NCBI GenBank assembly: GCA_025766275.1
Contig: JAFKAC010000001.1
Span: 806,001 to 870,000, forward strand
Length of the DNA: 64,000 nucleotides
Direction: 5' to 3'
Source: Lactarius indigo
Lineage: Eukaryota; Basidiomycota; Agaricomycetes; Russulales; Russulaceae
The position numbers were made by a program, and so were the translations under genes. Within the stretch, counting starts at the first letter, position 1. Each line of letters starts with the position of its first letter. The notes under the pieces were generated by a model. The model searched no databases and had not been told where the DNA came from. It saw only the letters and a program-made list of their open reading frames with translations. Of this stretch, positions 30,829 to 42,558 are shown piece after piece.

Positions 30829-33800
30829 ACCCGGCGGCCTGGGCTAGAGCATTAAAACTTAGCGTGTACAATAGCAGATTCCGATCCATGCGAATTCCAG
30901 TACTTTTCAAATCTGCTCACACGACGGCCGAACGAAATGTTTTGGTAGACTCGGGCGCAACAGACAACTTCATCAGCGCAAACCTCTTGAAGCGACTCAA
31001 AATAGCCTGGCTACCTACCGAACGTTCCATCAAGATATGGAACGTAGATGGAACCCACAATCAAGGAGGGGAGATCACATCGTTCACCGACCTCACCGTT
31101 AAAACCGGAGGAAAGACCCAAAACCTTCGATTCCTTATCACAGACTTAGGAAACGACGAAGTTATACTGGGATATCCCTGGTTTACGGCTTTCGAACCCA
31201 AGTTCCATTGGCGAGACGCCACACTCGATGAAGAGTTCCAACCAGTGGTCATCACCAGTCTGCATTTGTCCGACGAAGCCATGCCTCTTGAAGCAACTAT
31301 CAAGGCATTGGAGACGTATCAACTGGATGAATCAGCCTGGGAACAGCTACAAGGAGAGGACAAACCTTCGATCCGGCTGCAAAAAACAACAACAGCATCG
31401 GAACTGGCGCAGCAAGAAGCGGCCAAAAGACCCCAGAAGACCTTCGAAGAGATGGTCCCAGAAGAATACCGGAGACATCAGAAAGTTTTCAGCGAAGAAG
31501 CATCTCAGCGCTTTCCCCCTTCACGCCCGTGGGATCACGCCATCGATCTAGTCCCAACCGCCCCTGAAACAATGGATTGCAAAGTATACCCACTCACAAT
31601 CCCGGAAAACGAAAAACTAACAGAATTCGTAACCGAACACTTGGAAAAGAAGTACATCCAACCATCCAAGTCTCCTTACGCATCTCCCTTCTTTTTCATC
31701 AAAAAGAAGGACGGGAAACTACGCCCAGTACAGGACTACCGCCGCCTCAACGAACTAACCGTAAAAAATCACTATCCACTCCCCCTAATCCCCGAACTTA
31801 TCGACAAAATCCGAGAAGCAAGACTTTACTCGAAACTCGATATTTGATGGGGATACAACAACGTTCGAATCAAACAGGGGGATGAATGGAAGGCGGCGTT
31901 CAAGACAAATCAGGGATTATTCGAACCGCGAGTCATGTTTTTTGGCCTCACTAACTCCCCAAGCACCTTCCAAACTATGATGGACACTATCTTCCAGGAG
32001 TTAGTGTTGACAGGAGAAGTGATCGTCTACATGGACGATATCCTAATCGCAACCGTGGACAACCGTACCCACCACAGAATGGTGTTACACCAAGTCCTTG
32101 ACCTCTGCGACAAACACGACTTATACATCAAACCAGAGAAATGCGTATTTGAAGTCTATGAAGTGGAATACCTGGGGCTAATCATTGGGCACGGACAACT
32201 GCGAATGGACCCAATCAAAGTGCAAGGGGTCCGAGAATGGAAGGCGCCGACATCACTCAAAGAAGTACGAGCCTTCTTAGGATTCTGCAATTTCTACCGG
32301 CGATTCATATGGGGATTCTCTACAATTGCGAGGCCCCTCCACGACCTTACGAAGAAAGACGTCCCCTGGGAATGGACGGAAGCTAGACAAAAAGCCTTTG
32401 ACACCATCAAAGAACGAATCAGTTCGGAACTGGTCTTGTTGTTCCCAAAACTAGACCAACCCTTTGAAATCGAAGTCGACGCTTCAAGTTATGCTCTAGG
32501 GGCTGTCTTAAATCAGAAGGGAGAAGACAACAAAATGCATCCGGTCGCATTCTATTCCGAATCCCTATCAGAAGCCGAACGCAATTACGACATTTACGAT
32601 AGGGAGCTACTAGCAATCGTTAAGGCGTTACGCACTTGGCGAACATACCTCATGGGATCCCCCCATTTAATAACGATCCATACAGACCATGCCAACCTGC
32701 AATACTGGAAAGAACCCAGGAAAATCAGTTGACGAGTAGCGCAGGAGTTCCAAGAACTATCGGGGTATAATTTTATACTCAAACATATCCCTGGTACCAA
32801 GAATATGCAAGCAGACTCCTTATCGAGAAGGCCTGATTATGATGACGGCACCAGTGACAATGATCACGTCACAGTACTCCCGGACGACGTATTTCTCAAA
32901 GTCACCCAAACGTCCATGCACGACATGGATATATGGACTCAAATTGCACAAAATATGGACGAAGCAGCACTCCTCCCGTGGATCGGACCCCACAACCTAA
33001 AGAAACACAATGGGCTGTGGTGGAAGGGCGATGCTCTCGTTGTTGTGGGAAACAACGAACTTAAACGGGGGGTGATCACCTTTTTCCACGATACTCCAAG
33101 CGCAGGACACCCAGGAATTGCAAACACTCTAGAGCTATTACGACGCGATTTCTGGTGGCCCAACATGCGCAAAGACGTGGAAGCCTACGTTAAGGGGTGT
33201 GCAACATGCCAAAGCAACAAAATCAATCATCACCGACAGAAGCCCCACTTATTTCCCATTACCACCGAACCATCGGCCGAACCGTTTGAAGTAGTAGCCA
33301 TGGACTTCATAGTCAAACTCCCGATATCAAAAGGGTTTGACTCAATCCTCACCGTCACGGACCACGACTGCTCGAAAGCGGCAATATTCATACCGTGTAA
33401 CGAAACCATAACGTCAGAAGGCGTGGCAAAACTTTATCTCCGACATGTCTATCCCCATTACGGTTTACCCCGAAGGATCATATCCGATCGAGATCCAAGA
33501 TTCGCGTCTATGTTCATGCGACAACTGTGCAAAACGCTGGGGATACAGCAAAACGTATCATCAGCGTATCACCCGCAAACGGACGGTCAATCAGAACGAA
33601 CAAACCAATGGTTAGAACAATACTTGCGACATTGGTGTAACGTGCAACAGGACAACTGGGTGGAACTTCTACCCATGGCACAATTCGCTCACAATTCCTG
33701 GAGAAATGCCACCACCAGGCATTCCCCCTTTTCTCTCATTATGGGGTGGGAACCACGAACTGTGTGGACACCAAAACCATCACACAGCCCCGCGGTGGAT

Positions 33801-34358
33801 CAAAGATTGGAAGAATTGCAGATACTCTGACAACATGCACAAGATAGTATCAAACATGCACAACACCTCATGGCCCAACGAGGAAAAACAGGGTTCACAC
33901 CTTACCAGCAAGGGGATCAAGTATGGTTAGAAGGGACCAATCTCCGTACCTTCTACCCCACAAGCAAATTAGCCCCGAAGCGGTACGGACCCTTTAACAT
34001 CGTCAAGGTTCTATCAGACGTTTCATACGAACTGGAACTTCCGGCATCATGGAAAATACACCCAGTATTCCATGCGAACCTTCTGATGCCATACAAAGAA
34101 ACGGAGATGCATGGTGCAAACTATACCCGACCTCCGCCGGACCTTATCGATGGAGAAGAGGAGTATGAAGTGGAGCAGATCGAAGATGCCCAGGAACGAG
34201 GAAGAGGGCGCAAACTCCACTACCTAGTAAAGTGGAAGGGATTCCCACCAAGCGATAACACATGGGAACCCGCAACAAACATGACCCACGCCACAGACGT
34301 CATCAAAGACTTCTACCAACGATATCCGACCGCCAAAGGGGCTGGACGAACGATATAA
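30825..34358 (+). pseudogene. pol: E4 Pol polyprotein, three TGA stops in one frame
   Basis: A single frame carries protease VDSGATD (near 30948), reverse transcriptase (LRPVQDYRRLNEL, FGLTNSPSTF, YMDD near 32030) and RNase H (VDASSYALGAV). Integrase follows, with a GHPG...CATCQ finger, MDFIVKLP, ISDRDPRF and GQSERTN, all catalytic residues kept. After it come a GPF region and a complete chromodomain (EEEYEVEQIED...WKGFPPSDNTWEP). It is interrupted by TGA at 31845, 32730 and 33828. E3 has CGA at the first two and CGG at the third, so all three were Arg codons. No frameshift was seen. It is translated in the -1 frame relative to gag. Confidence 0.92.
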
Positions 34359-34399
34359 GAACACCCCTCTTTCACATTCCCGCATTCCCTAACGCAACA

Positions 34400-35848
34400 A
34401 TGACCGACACCCCAGTATCCGACACCACTCTCGTCAACGTCCTCAGCAACCCCCAACTCGAAGCCGCCCTCGAACGAGGGATTGTCACCCTCGACCTCAC
34501 CGGCATCCCCCGTCTATCACCACCACCGTCCCCCCAACATGTTACCATCGCCGCCCCCATCCCCATCGAACGAGAACCCGGGGAACTTACCCCGTCAACA
34601 CCGGAGGAAGGGCAATACTCTCCAACACCACCTCCTCAGCAACAGTCGACCCCTCCACCTGAACCACGACCTCAATCACCACCATCTTCCCCATCGTCCA
34701 CGCCACCCCCACCGCTAGAACCGTTTACCCCGGTCCGCGTCCACACCCCCATTGACTACGACCGACCCGATTCCCCTCCTAATGACACAGATGACCCAGG
34801 TGCTCCATTCTTTCCAAACGTTCCTGGTACCCCCAAGTACTACCCATTACAGATCCCGCTACCAGACGGTGGATCTAACCCAGCGAAGTATATTTACTAT
34901 CGCAAGGGATTCACCGAGGTAGTGGGGACAATGGGCATGGGACAACCTCACTATGGAGAGGAGGTTTACCTCTCGTCACTTCGGCCGAACGTCTCGGCAC
35001 CCCCCCTTACAGCGGAACAACTACAGTTCTTTGACCCTCACGATATCCGCGCCTGTGCTCTGGACGAAACACTCATAGAGCTTAACTCACCTCGTCTTAC
35101 GGCCGAGATCACTAGGCTAAGAACGGGACTTTTGGCGCTCAAAGAACTCGACGAGAAGTACGAAAAGCTGGAGGAGGACACACGCAAACTACGAGCAGAA
35201 CGGCTCACGGTCGACCTGATGCTAGCCAGTACCAAAAGGCGCCTTCAGTACGCAGGGGCGCTGGCTACCATCGGCAACGAATATGCGCGCATGACAGCTC
35301 TACCAGTCCCACTTCGCCACTCCCGCTACGCCATCCCATTCTCCCCGCGACGCGGAGGACCATTAGAGTTCCCCCGTCTCGCCGACAAACCCCACCGCCG
35401 ACGCTGCTATCATTGCAATAGCCCCCATCACATTGTACGCGATTGTCCCACCAGACCGCGGCCTGCTTGCCGACACTGCCAAAGTCAGGAACATCAATCC
35501 CATCGATGTATATTCCGCCGTGCCGGTATGGTCGAAGAAGTGATCACGACCCATCAGGCAGACAAACACATACGGCAAGCAGTGGCTACGGAGGCCACCA
35601 CCTCCTTTACCATCCCCGAACCACCAACGATCGCGGCCCACACCCAAGGGAGGTGGTGTGGGCGGTGCTTTCGCACTGATGCCAATCATGACGAGATTCG
35701 GTGCCCACAGTACGAAATGTGTCGCAAGTGCGGCAGACGCAGACCCTTCCTCTTCCTCAAAACGCATTACTGTCAACTCGACATTTCCCCGTGGCCGGAG
35801 AATGACCTCGACGCTGACATCTATGACCTCATAGATCCGGAGTCCTGA
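34400..35848 (+). CDS. E4 ORF3: unrecognised protein with coiled coil and zinc-knuckle cluster
   Basis: A 482-residue ORF, the same length as E3 ORF3 and highly similar along its whole length, with ATG at 34400, 42 bp after the pol stop. It has the same layout: Pro-rich N-terminus, PLPDGG...PHYGEEVYL block, coiled coil, CCHC knuckles CYHCNSPHHIVRDC and CRHCQSQEHQSHRC, then two looser Cys/His clusters. It is intact although pol of the same element has three stops. The frame is also open upstream of the ATG to 34262, overlapping the end of pol, but the E3 copy supports the ATG at 34400. Function unknown. Confidence 0.85.
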   Translation: MTDTPVSDTTLVNVLSNPQLEAALERGIVTLDLTGIPRLSPPPSPQHVTIAAPIPIEREPGELTPSTPEEGQYSPTPPPQQQSTPPPEPRPQSPPSSPSSTPPPPLEPFTPVRVHTPIDYDRPDSPPNDTDDPGAPFFPNVPGTPKYYPLQIPLPDGGSNPAKYIYYRKGFTEVVGTMGMGQPHYGEEVYLSSLRPNVSAPPLTAEQLQFFDPHDIRACALDETLIELNSPRLTAEITRLRTGLLALKELDEKYEKLEEDTRKLRAERLTVDLMLASTKRRLQYAGALATIGNEYARMTALPVPLRHSRYAIPFSPRRGGPLEFPRLADKPHRRRCYHCNSPHHIVRDCPTRPRPACRHCQSQEHQSHRCIFRRAGMVEEVITTHQADKHIRQAVATEATTSFTIPEPPTIAAHTQGRWCGRCFRTDANHDEIRCPQYEMCRKCGRRRPFLFLKTHYCQLDISPWPENDLDADIYDLIDPES

Positions 35849-35882
35849 AGTCGAGGCGTCTTCAGACCAGGACGGGGGGTAA

Positions 35883-36451
35883 TGTTACGACTTCCTTGGA
35901 CTCGTCTCTTTCCTTACTATTATTCCCTTCCCACACTATACGAGCCCTGTACGACTACGTGGATATTACGATTACCTGGTTTCCATCACGCGCCTTGCTT
36001 ATCGACGTTCTCTTTTGATAAAGCTTGACATGTGCTAGTTTCCGACTTGTTCCCTCTCACGCGCGACCCCGCGTGATTCTCCATTATCCTCGATATAGCC
36101 CTGCCTTGTTCCCTATATGTTCCCTCCTTTCTTCCTTGGTTTGGCGATGGCGCCATCTGTTTGTAGTGACCATACAGTGCGATCTCTATTTAACCCTAGT
36201 CATACCTAGCTTGTACGGTAGACTAGACTTCTTGTGTAATACTACACTCGTCTACGCGAAGTCTCCTTGACCCCCCGATTCTCGCTTTCGCTAGGCCTTC
36301 GAGTCTTAGCTTCCCTCTACAGTCCAAGTGACACGCGTCCTTGTGACTCTTGTGCATCATCCATACTGAAGTCGAGCCTTTGAGCTTTGACTACTGAACG
36401 ATTGACTGACTTAGTACAGGTCGTACTTAACGCCCCTGTAGTGGCGTTACA
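35883..36451 (+). repeat. E4 3' LTR
   Basis: 569 bp, about four differences from 28580-29148, most of them CG versus TG/CA. It is preceded by a gacggggggtaa polypurine tract and followed by the TSD gtact. Confidence 0.95.
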
Positions 36452-39400
36452 GTACTGGCCACTACCGAAGAACTGCTCGCCACGCCTACTATTCGGGCTT
36501 TGATCGTGGCCAAGAAAGAAGACATTGTACGAGAATTAGAAGAAGAGACTTTCACACGAGCCACCACCTCGATGGAGCTGGCCATACTAGCAAAACAACA
36601 ACAGACGGCAGCCGTGCTCCCGCCGGTATACGCAGAGTTCAGCAGACTCTTTAACAAGCAAGCCTTGCATCGCTTTCCCCCAGCAAGACCCTGGGATCAC
36701 GCGATTGACTTCAAACCATTGGTGCCGGCGTCAATCGATTGCAAGATATACCCTATGACACAAAAAGAAGAAGGAGAACTAAAGGACTTCCTCGAAGAGA
36801 AGTTAAAGCAGGGGTATTTACGCCCCTCCATCTCCCTGTACACATCCTCCTTTTTCTTCATCAAAAAGAAGGACAGAAAACTGCGACCGGTACAGGACTA
36901 CTGGGTCATTAACTCACACACCATCCACAACCAATACCTGCTACCACTCATTCAAGACCTCATCCTCGACCTCAGCAATGCCCACATCTACACAAAACTC
37001 GATATTCACTGGGGCTACAACAACATACGGATTCGCGATGGAGATCAAGAGAAAGCAGCGTTCAAGACCAAATTCGGCCTTTTTGAACCAACAGTCATGT
37101 TCTTTGGCCTCACCAACTCCCCCACGATGTTCCAGGCAATGATGAACCATATCTACCACGACACGATAGCCAAACATAAACGCCTGGGCACCACAATACA
37201 TGTTTACATGGACGATATCGGGATAGCCACTCACTTCAACCATGATCTAGCAGCTCATATAGAAGCCGTACGCGATGTCCTGTGCATAGCGGAGGAGCAC
37301 GACCTCTACTTCAAACTCGAGAAATGCCTATTTCACCAGCCACGAATGGATTACCTGGGGGTAATCCTTGAGAGGGGGTGACCCGAATGGACCCCGTAAA
37401 AGTTCAAGGCATCAAAGACTGGCCAACACCAACAAAGGTTAAGGATGTTTGATCCTTCCTGGGCTTCTGCAACTTTTACAGACTATTCATTTGCGGGTTG
37501 CCACTCATGCCAAACCACTCACCAAATTAACATGAAAAGACGAAGAATGGCGTTGGACGGAAGAGGAAGACAAGGCATTCAACACCTTGAAACGCCTCGT
37601 AATGGAGGAACCGGTATTGGCGCACCCCGTCCTACAAGACCCGTTTGAACTAGAAGTGGACACTTCGGGATATGTGGTGGGAGCCATATTACTACAAAGG
37701 AAATCTGACAGAAAGTGACACCCCATAGGCTACTACTTGGCAACACTCTCTGAAGCAGAATGAAATTATGACATCTACGACCTAGAATTGCTGGCAATAG
37801 TCAAAGCTCTGTGGGACTGGAGGCTGCTACTTGCAGGAGCCCCTCATAAAATCAAAATTTATTCAGACCATCTAAATCTACAGTACTGGAAGTCACCACA
37901 GAAGATCAGTAGACAGGTTGCCAGGGAAGTACTTGAACTCTCTGAGTACGACTTTGAGATTCATCACATCAAAGGGAAGAATAACGGAAGGGCAGATGCT
38001 TTATCAAGATGGCCCCACTACGATCAAGGGGTTGAGGACAACAATGAAGTCGTCGTCCTCCCTCCCGAAATCTTCGTGAGAACTCTCAATACCGCACGTA
38101 CCTTCATCACAAACCCAAACCTACGGCAACCATGCCATCAGCAAGACGAAGAGGTAATCAAAATGTGGGTAGATCCCCATTGCCTCAAAAAGATACAGGG
38201 AGAGTGGTACAAAGACGGCAGGTTCGTGATAACTGGACCTGCATCGACACAGCGCGTACTAATACACAACCACCATGACTTGCCAATACACGGCCATCCA
38301 GGAATCGCGAGAACACAATGAATCCTGGAGCAACACTACTGGTGGCCACGACTACGAAAGGATGTGTACGAATACGTACAAGGCTGTGTGGAATGCCAGC
38401 GAAACAAAGTGAACACGAGACCCATACAGGCTGCACTACATCCCATCACACCAATACTAGAAGCCACCCCATTCCAAACAGTAGCAGTGGACTTCATCAC
38501 CAAACTCCCTCTGTTGAAGGGATATGATAGTATACTAACCGTCACAGATCACGACTGTAGCAAAGCCTCTGTCTTCATTCCATGCAGAGAAGAAATCATG
38601 GCCGAAGAAACAGCAGCCCTGTACATCGCCAACATATTTAAGTGTTTCGGGTTACCGTGTAAAATCATCAGTGACCGGGACCCCCGCTTCATGTCGAAGT
38701 TTGCTAAGGAAGCTTGCCGCATTTTGGGGATTCAACAGAACATATCAACGGCATATCACCCACACACTGATGGACAGTCCAAACGGACTAACCAATGGCT
38801 AGAACAGTACCTACGCTTCTGGGTGAACGAGCATCAAGATAACTGGACAGCATATCTACCAATCGCCGAATTTGCGCACAACAATTGGCCACATGAGCAT
38901 ACCAAGCAGTCACCATTCCAGCTTCTCATGGGATACGATCCACAAGCAGATTGGACCAATAAGCCATCCCCTATTCCTCAAGTAACGGCACGACTAACAC
39001 AGCTCAAAGAAGCTAGGGAAAACGCCCAACGCCTCATGAAGAAGGCACAAGAAGCATGGGTCCGCAACAAGGACATGCCCAAATTTAAAAACAGCGACCT
39101 TGTATGGCTAGAAGGTAAACACCTTTGAACCAATCAACCTACGGCAAAATTAGCGGTGCGACGACACAGACCTTTTCGAGTGACACAGGTGATGTCCCCT
39201 TACAATTATCGATTAGAGCTTCCCACGCAGTGGAGCATTCACCCCATGTTTCACATTGATTTACTCATGCCATACAAACAAACCCTGCTTCATGGAGAAA
39301 ACTTCACATGACCACCGCCCAAGCTGATTGATGGGGAAGAAGAATACGAAGTCGAGGCCATTCTAGACTCCCGGCACTTTGGCAGAGGAAGGCGCCTTCA

Positions 39401-39523
39401 GTACCTCGTCAAATGGAAGGGTTATCTGGACTTGGAGAATCAGTGGTCAACAAGGACAATGTCTTTGCGCCGGAAGCACTTCGTCTATATCAGGAAGCAC
39501 AAGCGCACAGGAGAACAGTTAAA
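36452..39523 (+). pseudogene. pol: E2 Pol, segment 2 (RT-RNase H-integrase-chromodomain)
   Basis: Decayed Pol. Reverse transcriptase is readable to about 37381 (LRPVQDY, FGLTNSP, VYMDDIG near 37207). The 37382-37780 stretch (RT thumb/RNase H start) has several stops and frame changes. RNase H end, integrase finger (HGHPGIART...CVECQ) and core follow from 37788, with further stops at 38319, 39126 and 39309. Core residues are VDFITKLP and ISDRDPRF, but the third catalytic Glu is Lys (GQSKRTN, near 38776). A chromodomain is recognisable ([10 protein letters not shown]...YLVKWKGY, near 39340-39425) with a degraded end. Non-functional. Confidence 0.88.
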
Positions 39524-40732
39524 ATGAGCAGCGCAAAGACAGAGGAAAGTCATCCCCTCTTCCTTCGCTCTCTCACTACTTTAATGCCCACTTCTCCCCT
39601 ACAACATGTCACACAAGCGGCACTCCTCGACTCCCTCGCAGAGGACGCCCGCGCCCTCTTGGCTGAAGACGACGACACCGAAGTACCAAACACTCAGCTC
39701 ACCCCATGGACACCTCTTACACCAGCAGAGGGGCCCATCACCGCACAAGAATGGATCAATGTCGTCACCCGATTTCCCAATCCAACAACAACCCCCGACA
39801 ATGAACGCGCTGTCGTCCATGTCTTCCGAGACAAGCAGGGACAACACGAACTGATCGCCGCTATCCCCCCAAGCGACAACCTCATCGGTGTTCGTGGAGT
39901 TTTCCTGAGCAATGACCAGCGTTCAAGCGCTAATGGAGTACAAGTTGGATGGGTGGAAGAGAGTGGCAGCGGAGTGGCAGAAGGAGCAGCTCGACTCCGC
40001 AGCAGCCTGACTGAGGGAGATGTGAGAGCGGCAGCAGCAATGGCGGCAGCTGAGGCTGGCCATGACGACGAAGATTATTACCTGGCGAGACACTCCTTCC
40101 TTCGAATGAAACGTGACCCTGATAATCCCCGCATCACACCCTGGCTCGTCTACACCAATGGGTCCCCCATGTATTGAGGACATGTGCATGTGCCTGGCGC
40201 CACCGATCACCGTCCGTTCACCACCGCCAAGGACCCCGCACATGTCATTGCACCTGAAGGGTTCTGGGCAAACCAACGACCCCATTACATTCGATACCCC
40301 ATCACTGGGCCAGATGGAGTAGAACGGGACACGTCACATGTCCAACTCATCGGAGGGGCGGACCCCCTCATTTTAGGAGTCATACCAGGGTCGCCGCATG
40401 TCTACGGTAAGCCCTTCTATGCCGAGCCACACGTGTCAGCTGCTCTCCGCCCGACATACCCCCATGAGGACCTTGTCGTCTTCGAAGCCGACAGGGTCAC
40501 AGACCGAGCGCTCAACCGCATCAACGACGAGTCACTCACAGCGGAGGTCACACGCTTCTGTGCAGCTAGCTATGAGCTTGACCGGCTTTGCACTCATGTC
40601 AGTCAGCTTCGCGCCATGATCGAATGTGCGCAAGACGACAGATGAGACTCGATCTACCGACTGGAGCGAGCCATGGCACTGGAGTGCATTGCGGACGAAC
40701 AACGCGATTGGCCAGCAAGAGACTTTCGGTGA
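39524..40732 (+). pseudogene. E2 ORF3, homologue of E3/E4/E5 ORF3
   Basis: One frame from ATG 39524 to TGA 40730-40732 (about 402 codons), interrupted by TGA at 40175-40177 and at 40643-40645. The N-terminus is acidic and Pro/Thr-rich. The conserved block reads VIAPEGFWANQRPHYI, then SHVQLIGGADP, then SPHVYGKPFYAEPH, closely matching E5 (VVVPEGFRVNRGPDYI, SHVQVIRGGDP, SGFLYGKPLYATPH). A coiled-coil-like stretch follows (SLTAEVTRF..., compare E3 LTAEITRL). No zinc knuckles are present, unlike E3/E4. It lies between chromodomain and polypurine tract. Function unknown. Confidence 0.75.
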
Positions 40733-40749
40733 GTCGGGGTCTCATGCTG

Positions 40750-40761
40750 AAAAGGGGGTGA
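40750..40761 (+). promoter_or_regulatory. E2 polypurine tract
   Basis: aaaagggggtga directly before the 3' LTR, the expected plus-strand primer site. Confidence 0.8.
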
Positions 40762-41315
40762 TGTTACGTTTCAACTTGAATATCTGGTAGTATGAATTGT
40801 GAACCCTTACCATACCAGTTGTGACTACAGCAGTAAGGTAGATTAGTCATGGACTCACAGCCATAGGCCTTTACGATGTAGTATGATAGGAGATTGTGCA
40901 AGATTGCTGACTGAGAATGGACGCCACTGATACTAGTAGTAGTAGTATTAGTGTTCGAGCTACTTATGCGACACGTTGGACGCTACTTTATGGTGACTCA
41001 TAGCAGCGCTTGAAAGCCTGCTTGACTTGTATTTAAACTGCCTTGTGAAGACCAAGATACACCATCTTGGTCTTCTTGAATCGTCACTTGTTTCTTCTCT
41101 ATCTGAACACCTCAATCTCTGACTTCTATTTCGATCTCTATTCCTTCTTATCTTTGCCTATCAAAGTCCATCAAGAGGACAAGTCAAAGTCTTGCCGGTG
41201 TGCCTTCGCGCATTCACTGTGGGCAAGAGCACGGACCTACAAGTCGTTGTGTCTATCGCTAAGTTGTTATCGCCTCATCGAGCTCAAGTTGAGCTAACAT
41301 CGTGACGATGTTACA
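40762..41315 (+). repeat. E2 3' LTR
   Basis: 554-bp partner of 12549-13104. By eye there are about 34 substitutions, all transitions, about 31 at CG versus TG/CA sites, plus one ct dinucleotide length change. Confidence 0.9.
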
Positions 41316-41784
41316 AAGTACATCAAGTCAACTGCTCACAAAGGGGGTGGTTGAGGCCTGCACTACAGGGTTCATCTGCTCCTTGGGCATTGTTTAGTTA
41401 TACTTGGTTGTACTGACTAATGCCAATCCAACCAGGACATGATTGTCCTTGGGTTGAACATGTTGATAAGTGACCCACAAGCACTTAGTGGCTCATATGG
41501 ACTGGACTTGCAGCATGGACTGCTTTAGATTAGATTAATTGAACTTGTAGATTACTTACATCTGATCTGTACAATCTGGTGCTTATCATTGTGTCATGTA
41601 TGACATCACTGTACAATGACATCGTGTAGAACACTCCAGACTTCTCATTGTACTTTCATCCCTGTTCTCTTTACAGTGTTATCTTTATTGTGATGTAACT
41701 ATGATATCATATAGTTCTGGACTCTTCTTGTTCTCCTTCTCTTTGTTCTCAAAGTGTCCACTCCTTTGTCCCTTTGTAGAACAA
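41316..41784. other. Unassigned sequence between E2 and the copia element
   Basis: About 470 A/T-rich bases with no supportable gene, repeat or TSD. It could include part of the copia 5' LTR if that LTR starts earlier, for example at the tgttgataag at 41461. Confidence 0.3.
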
Positions 41785-42183
41785 TGTTGAAATGTGATAA
41801 GTACGTAAGGACCTTATCTATAGCAGTTACGACATTACTGTACTATGTTTATCATATTAGGCAGTTACGATACATACTATAGTGGGTGTACCATGTCCCA
41901 TGATGAGGAGAAGTCCTATGACTATCTCAGAAGGGCAAAACACATTAGGCGTGTGTAAAAATGCGATATTGTGGATGCCCTTACTCATCACTTAACCGCA
42001 AATGGACATGGTGGGGCCATAGAGCATAAATACCCTCCTATATGGGGAGAGAGGCAAATACAGAACATCACCCACTTTGCTTGTGCACATTCTCCTCTCT
42101 CATTAGTCTCTCAACCTACTCAAAGGTGAGAACATCCTTCCTGCATGCTGCACTTTGGCCTATAAGGCTTTTGCTGCGCAACA
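41785..42183 (+). repeat. Probable copia 5' LTR
   Basis: Begins tgttgaaatg, ends gcgcaaca directly before the PBS, and has a gcataaatac TATA-like element near 42024. The start is inferred from the tgtt that begins the 3' LTR at 62652; a start at 41461 is an alternative. Confidence 0.45.
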
Positions 42184-42195
42184 GGTTATGGGCCC
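42184..42195 (+). promoter_or_regulatory. Copia primer-binding site (initiator tRNA-Met half)
   Basis: GGTTATGGGCCC matches the internal tRNA-iMet anticodon-stem site used by many copia/Ty5-type elements (half-tRNA priming). Confidence 0.7.
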
Positions 42196-42558
42196 TGTTA
42201 CAGGGTTAGCCGTTGCACTTCTTGACGAAGTTGCACCTGGTGGTATCGCACTCCTACCCTCCATATCTATGAATGGAGTGGTAACAAGAAAATAGCGAGC
42301 AGACCCTGGGAGGCACCCTGGTTCATAACAGACCCAGTATTGTACTCTAGAGGAGTACACAGACTTGGCCCACTGTCTAACGTTGACATGGTCGAGCAGT
42401 TCTTTTGGCATAGACAATTGGTAGTCTGCAAAGACCAATGTCTGCTACAGAATATGTTCTGTAGCTGAAGGGATTAATGCTGGTTTTATTACCTCATTCA
42501 GTATTATGATGAAAAATTCTAAATACTGACGTACTCAAAGCCAACAGATTTACCAACT

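Larger units (their letters stand above)
28580..36451 (+). mobile_element. E4: complete Ty3 retrotransposon inserted in E2 pol
   Basis: LTRs at 28580-29148 and 35883-36451 (569 bp each) differ at about 4 positions, and the flanking duplication gtact is perfect (28575-28579 and 36452-36456). The order LTR, PBS, gag, pol, ORF3, polypurine tract, LTR is intact at 7.9 kb. Gag and ORF3 are open; pol has three TGA codons in an otherwise continuous frame. It is the best undisturbed reference for this family in the window. Confidence 0.95.
12549..41315 (+). mobile_element. E2: old Ty3 retrotransposon carrying four later insertions
   Basis: Direct repeats at 12549-13104 and 40762-41315 form the LTR pair. 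Between them, once insertions are set aside, the order is gag (13126 to 28141), pol (28140 to 39523), a third ORF (39524-40732) and a polypurine tract. Insertions inside it are solo LTRs at 14214-14782 and 15161-15935 and complete elements at 16177-27784 and 28580-36451, each with exact 5-bp duplications. The LTRs differ at about 34 positions plus one 2-bp indel (about 94% identity), making this the oldest dated Ty3 copy here. The flanks show no matching TSD (tactc before, aagta after). Confidence 0.9.

Noticed and set aside
42184..42195. A tRNA gene at the copia PBS
   Set aside because: Only the 12-base complement of the tRNA-iMet anticodon region is present; there is no cloverleaf around it.
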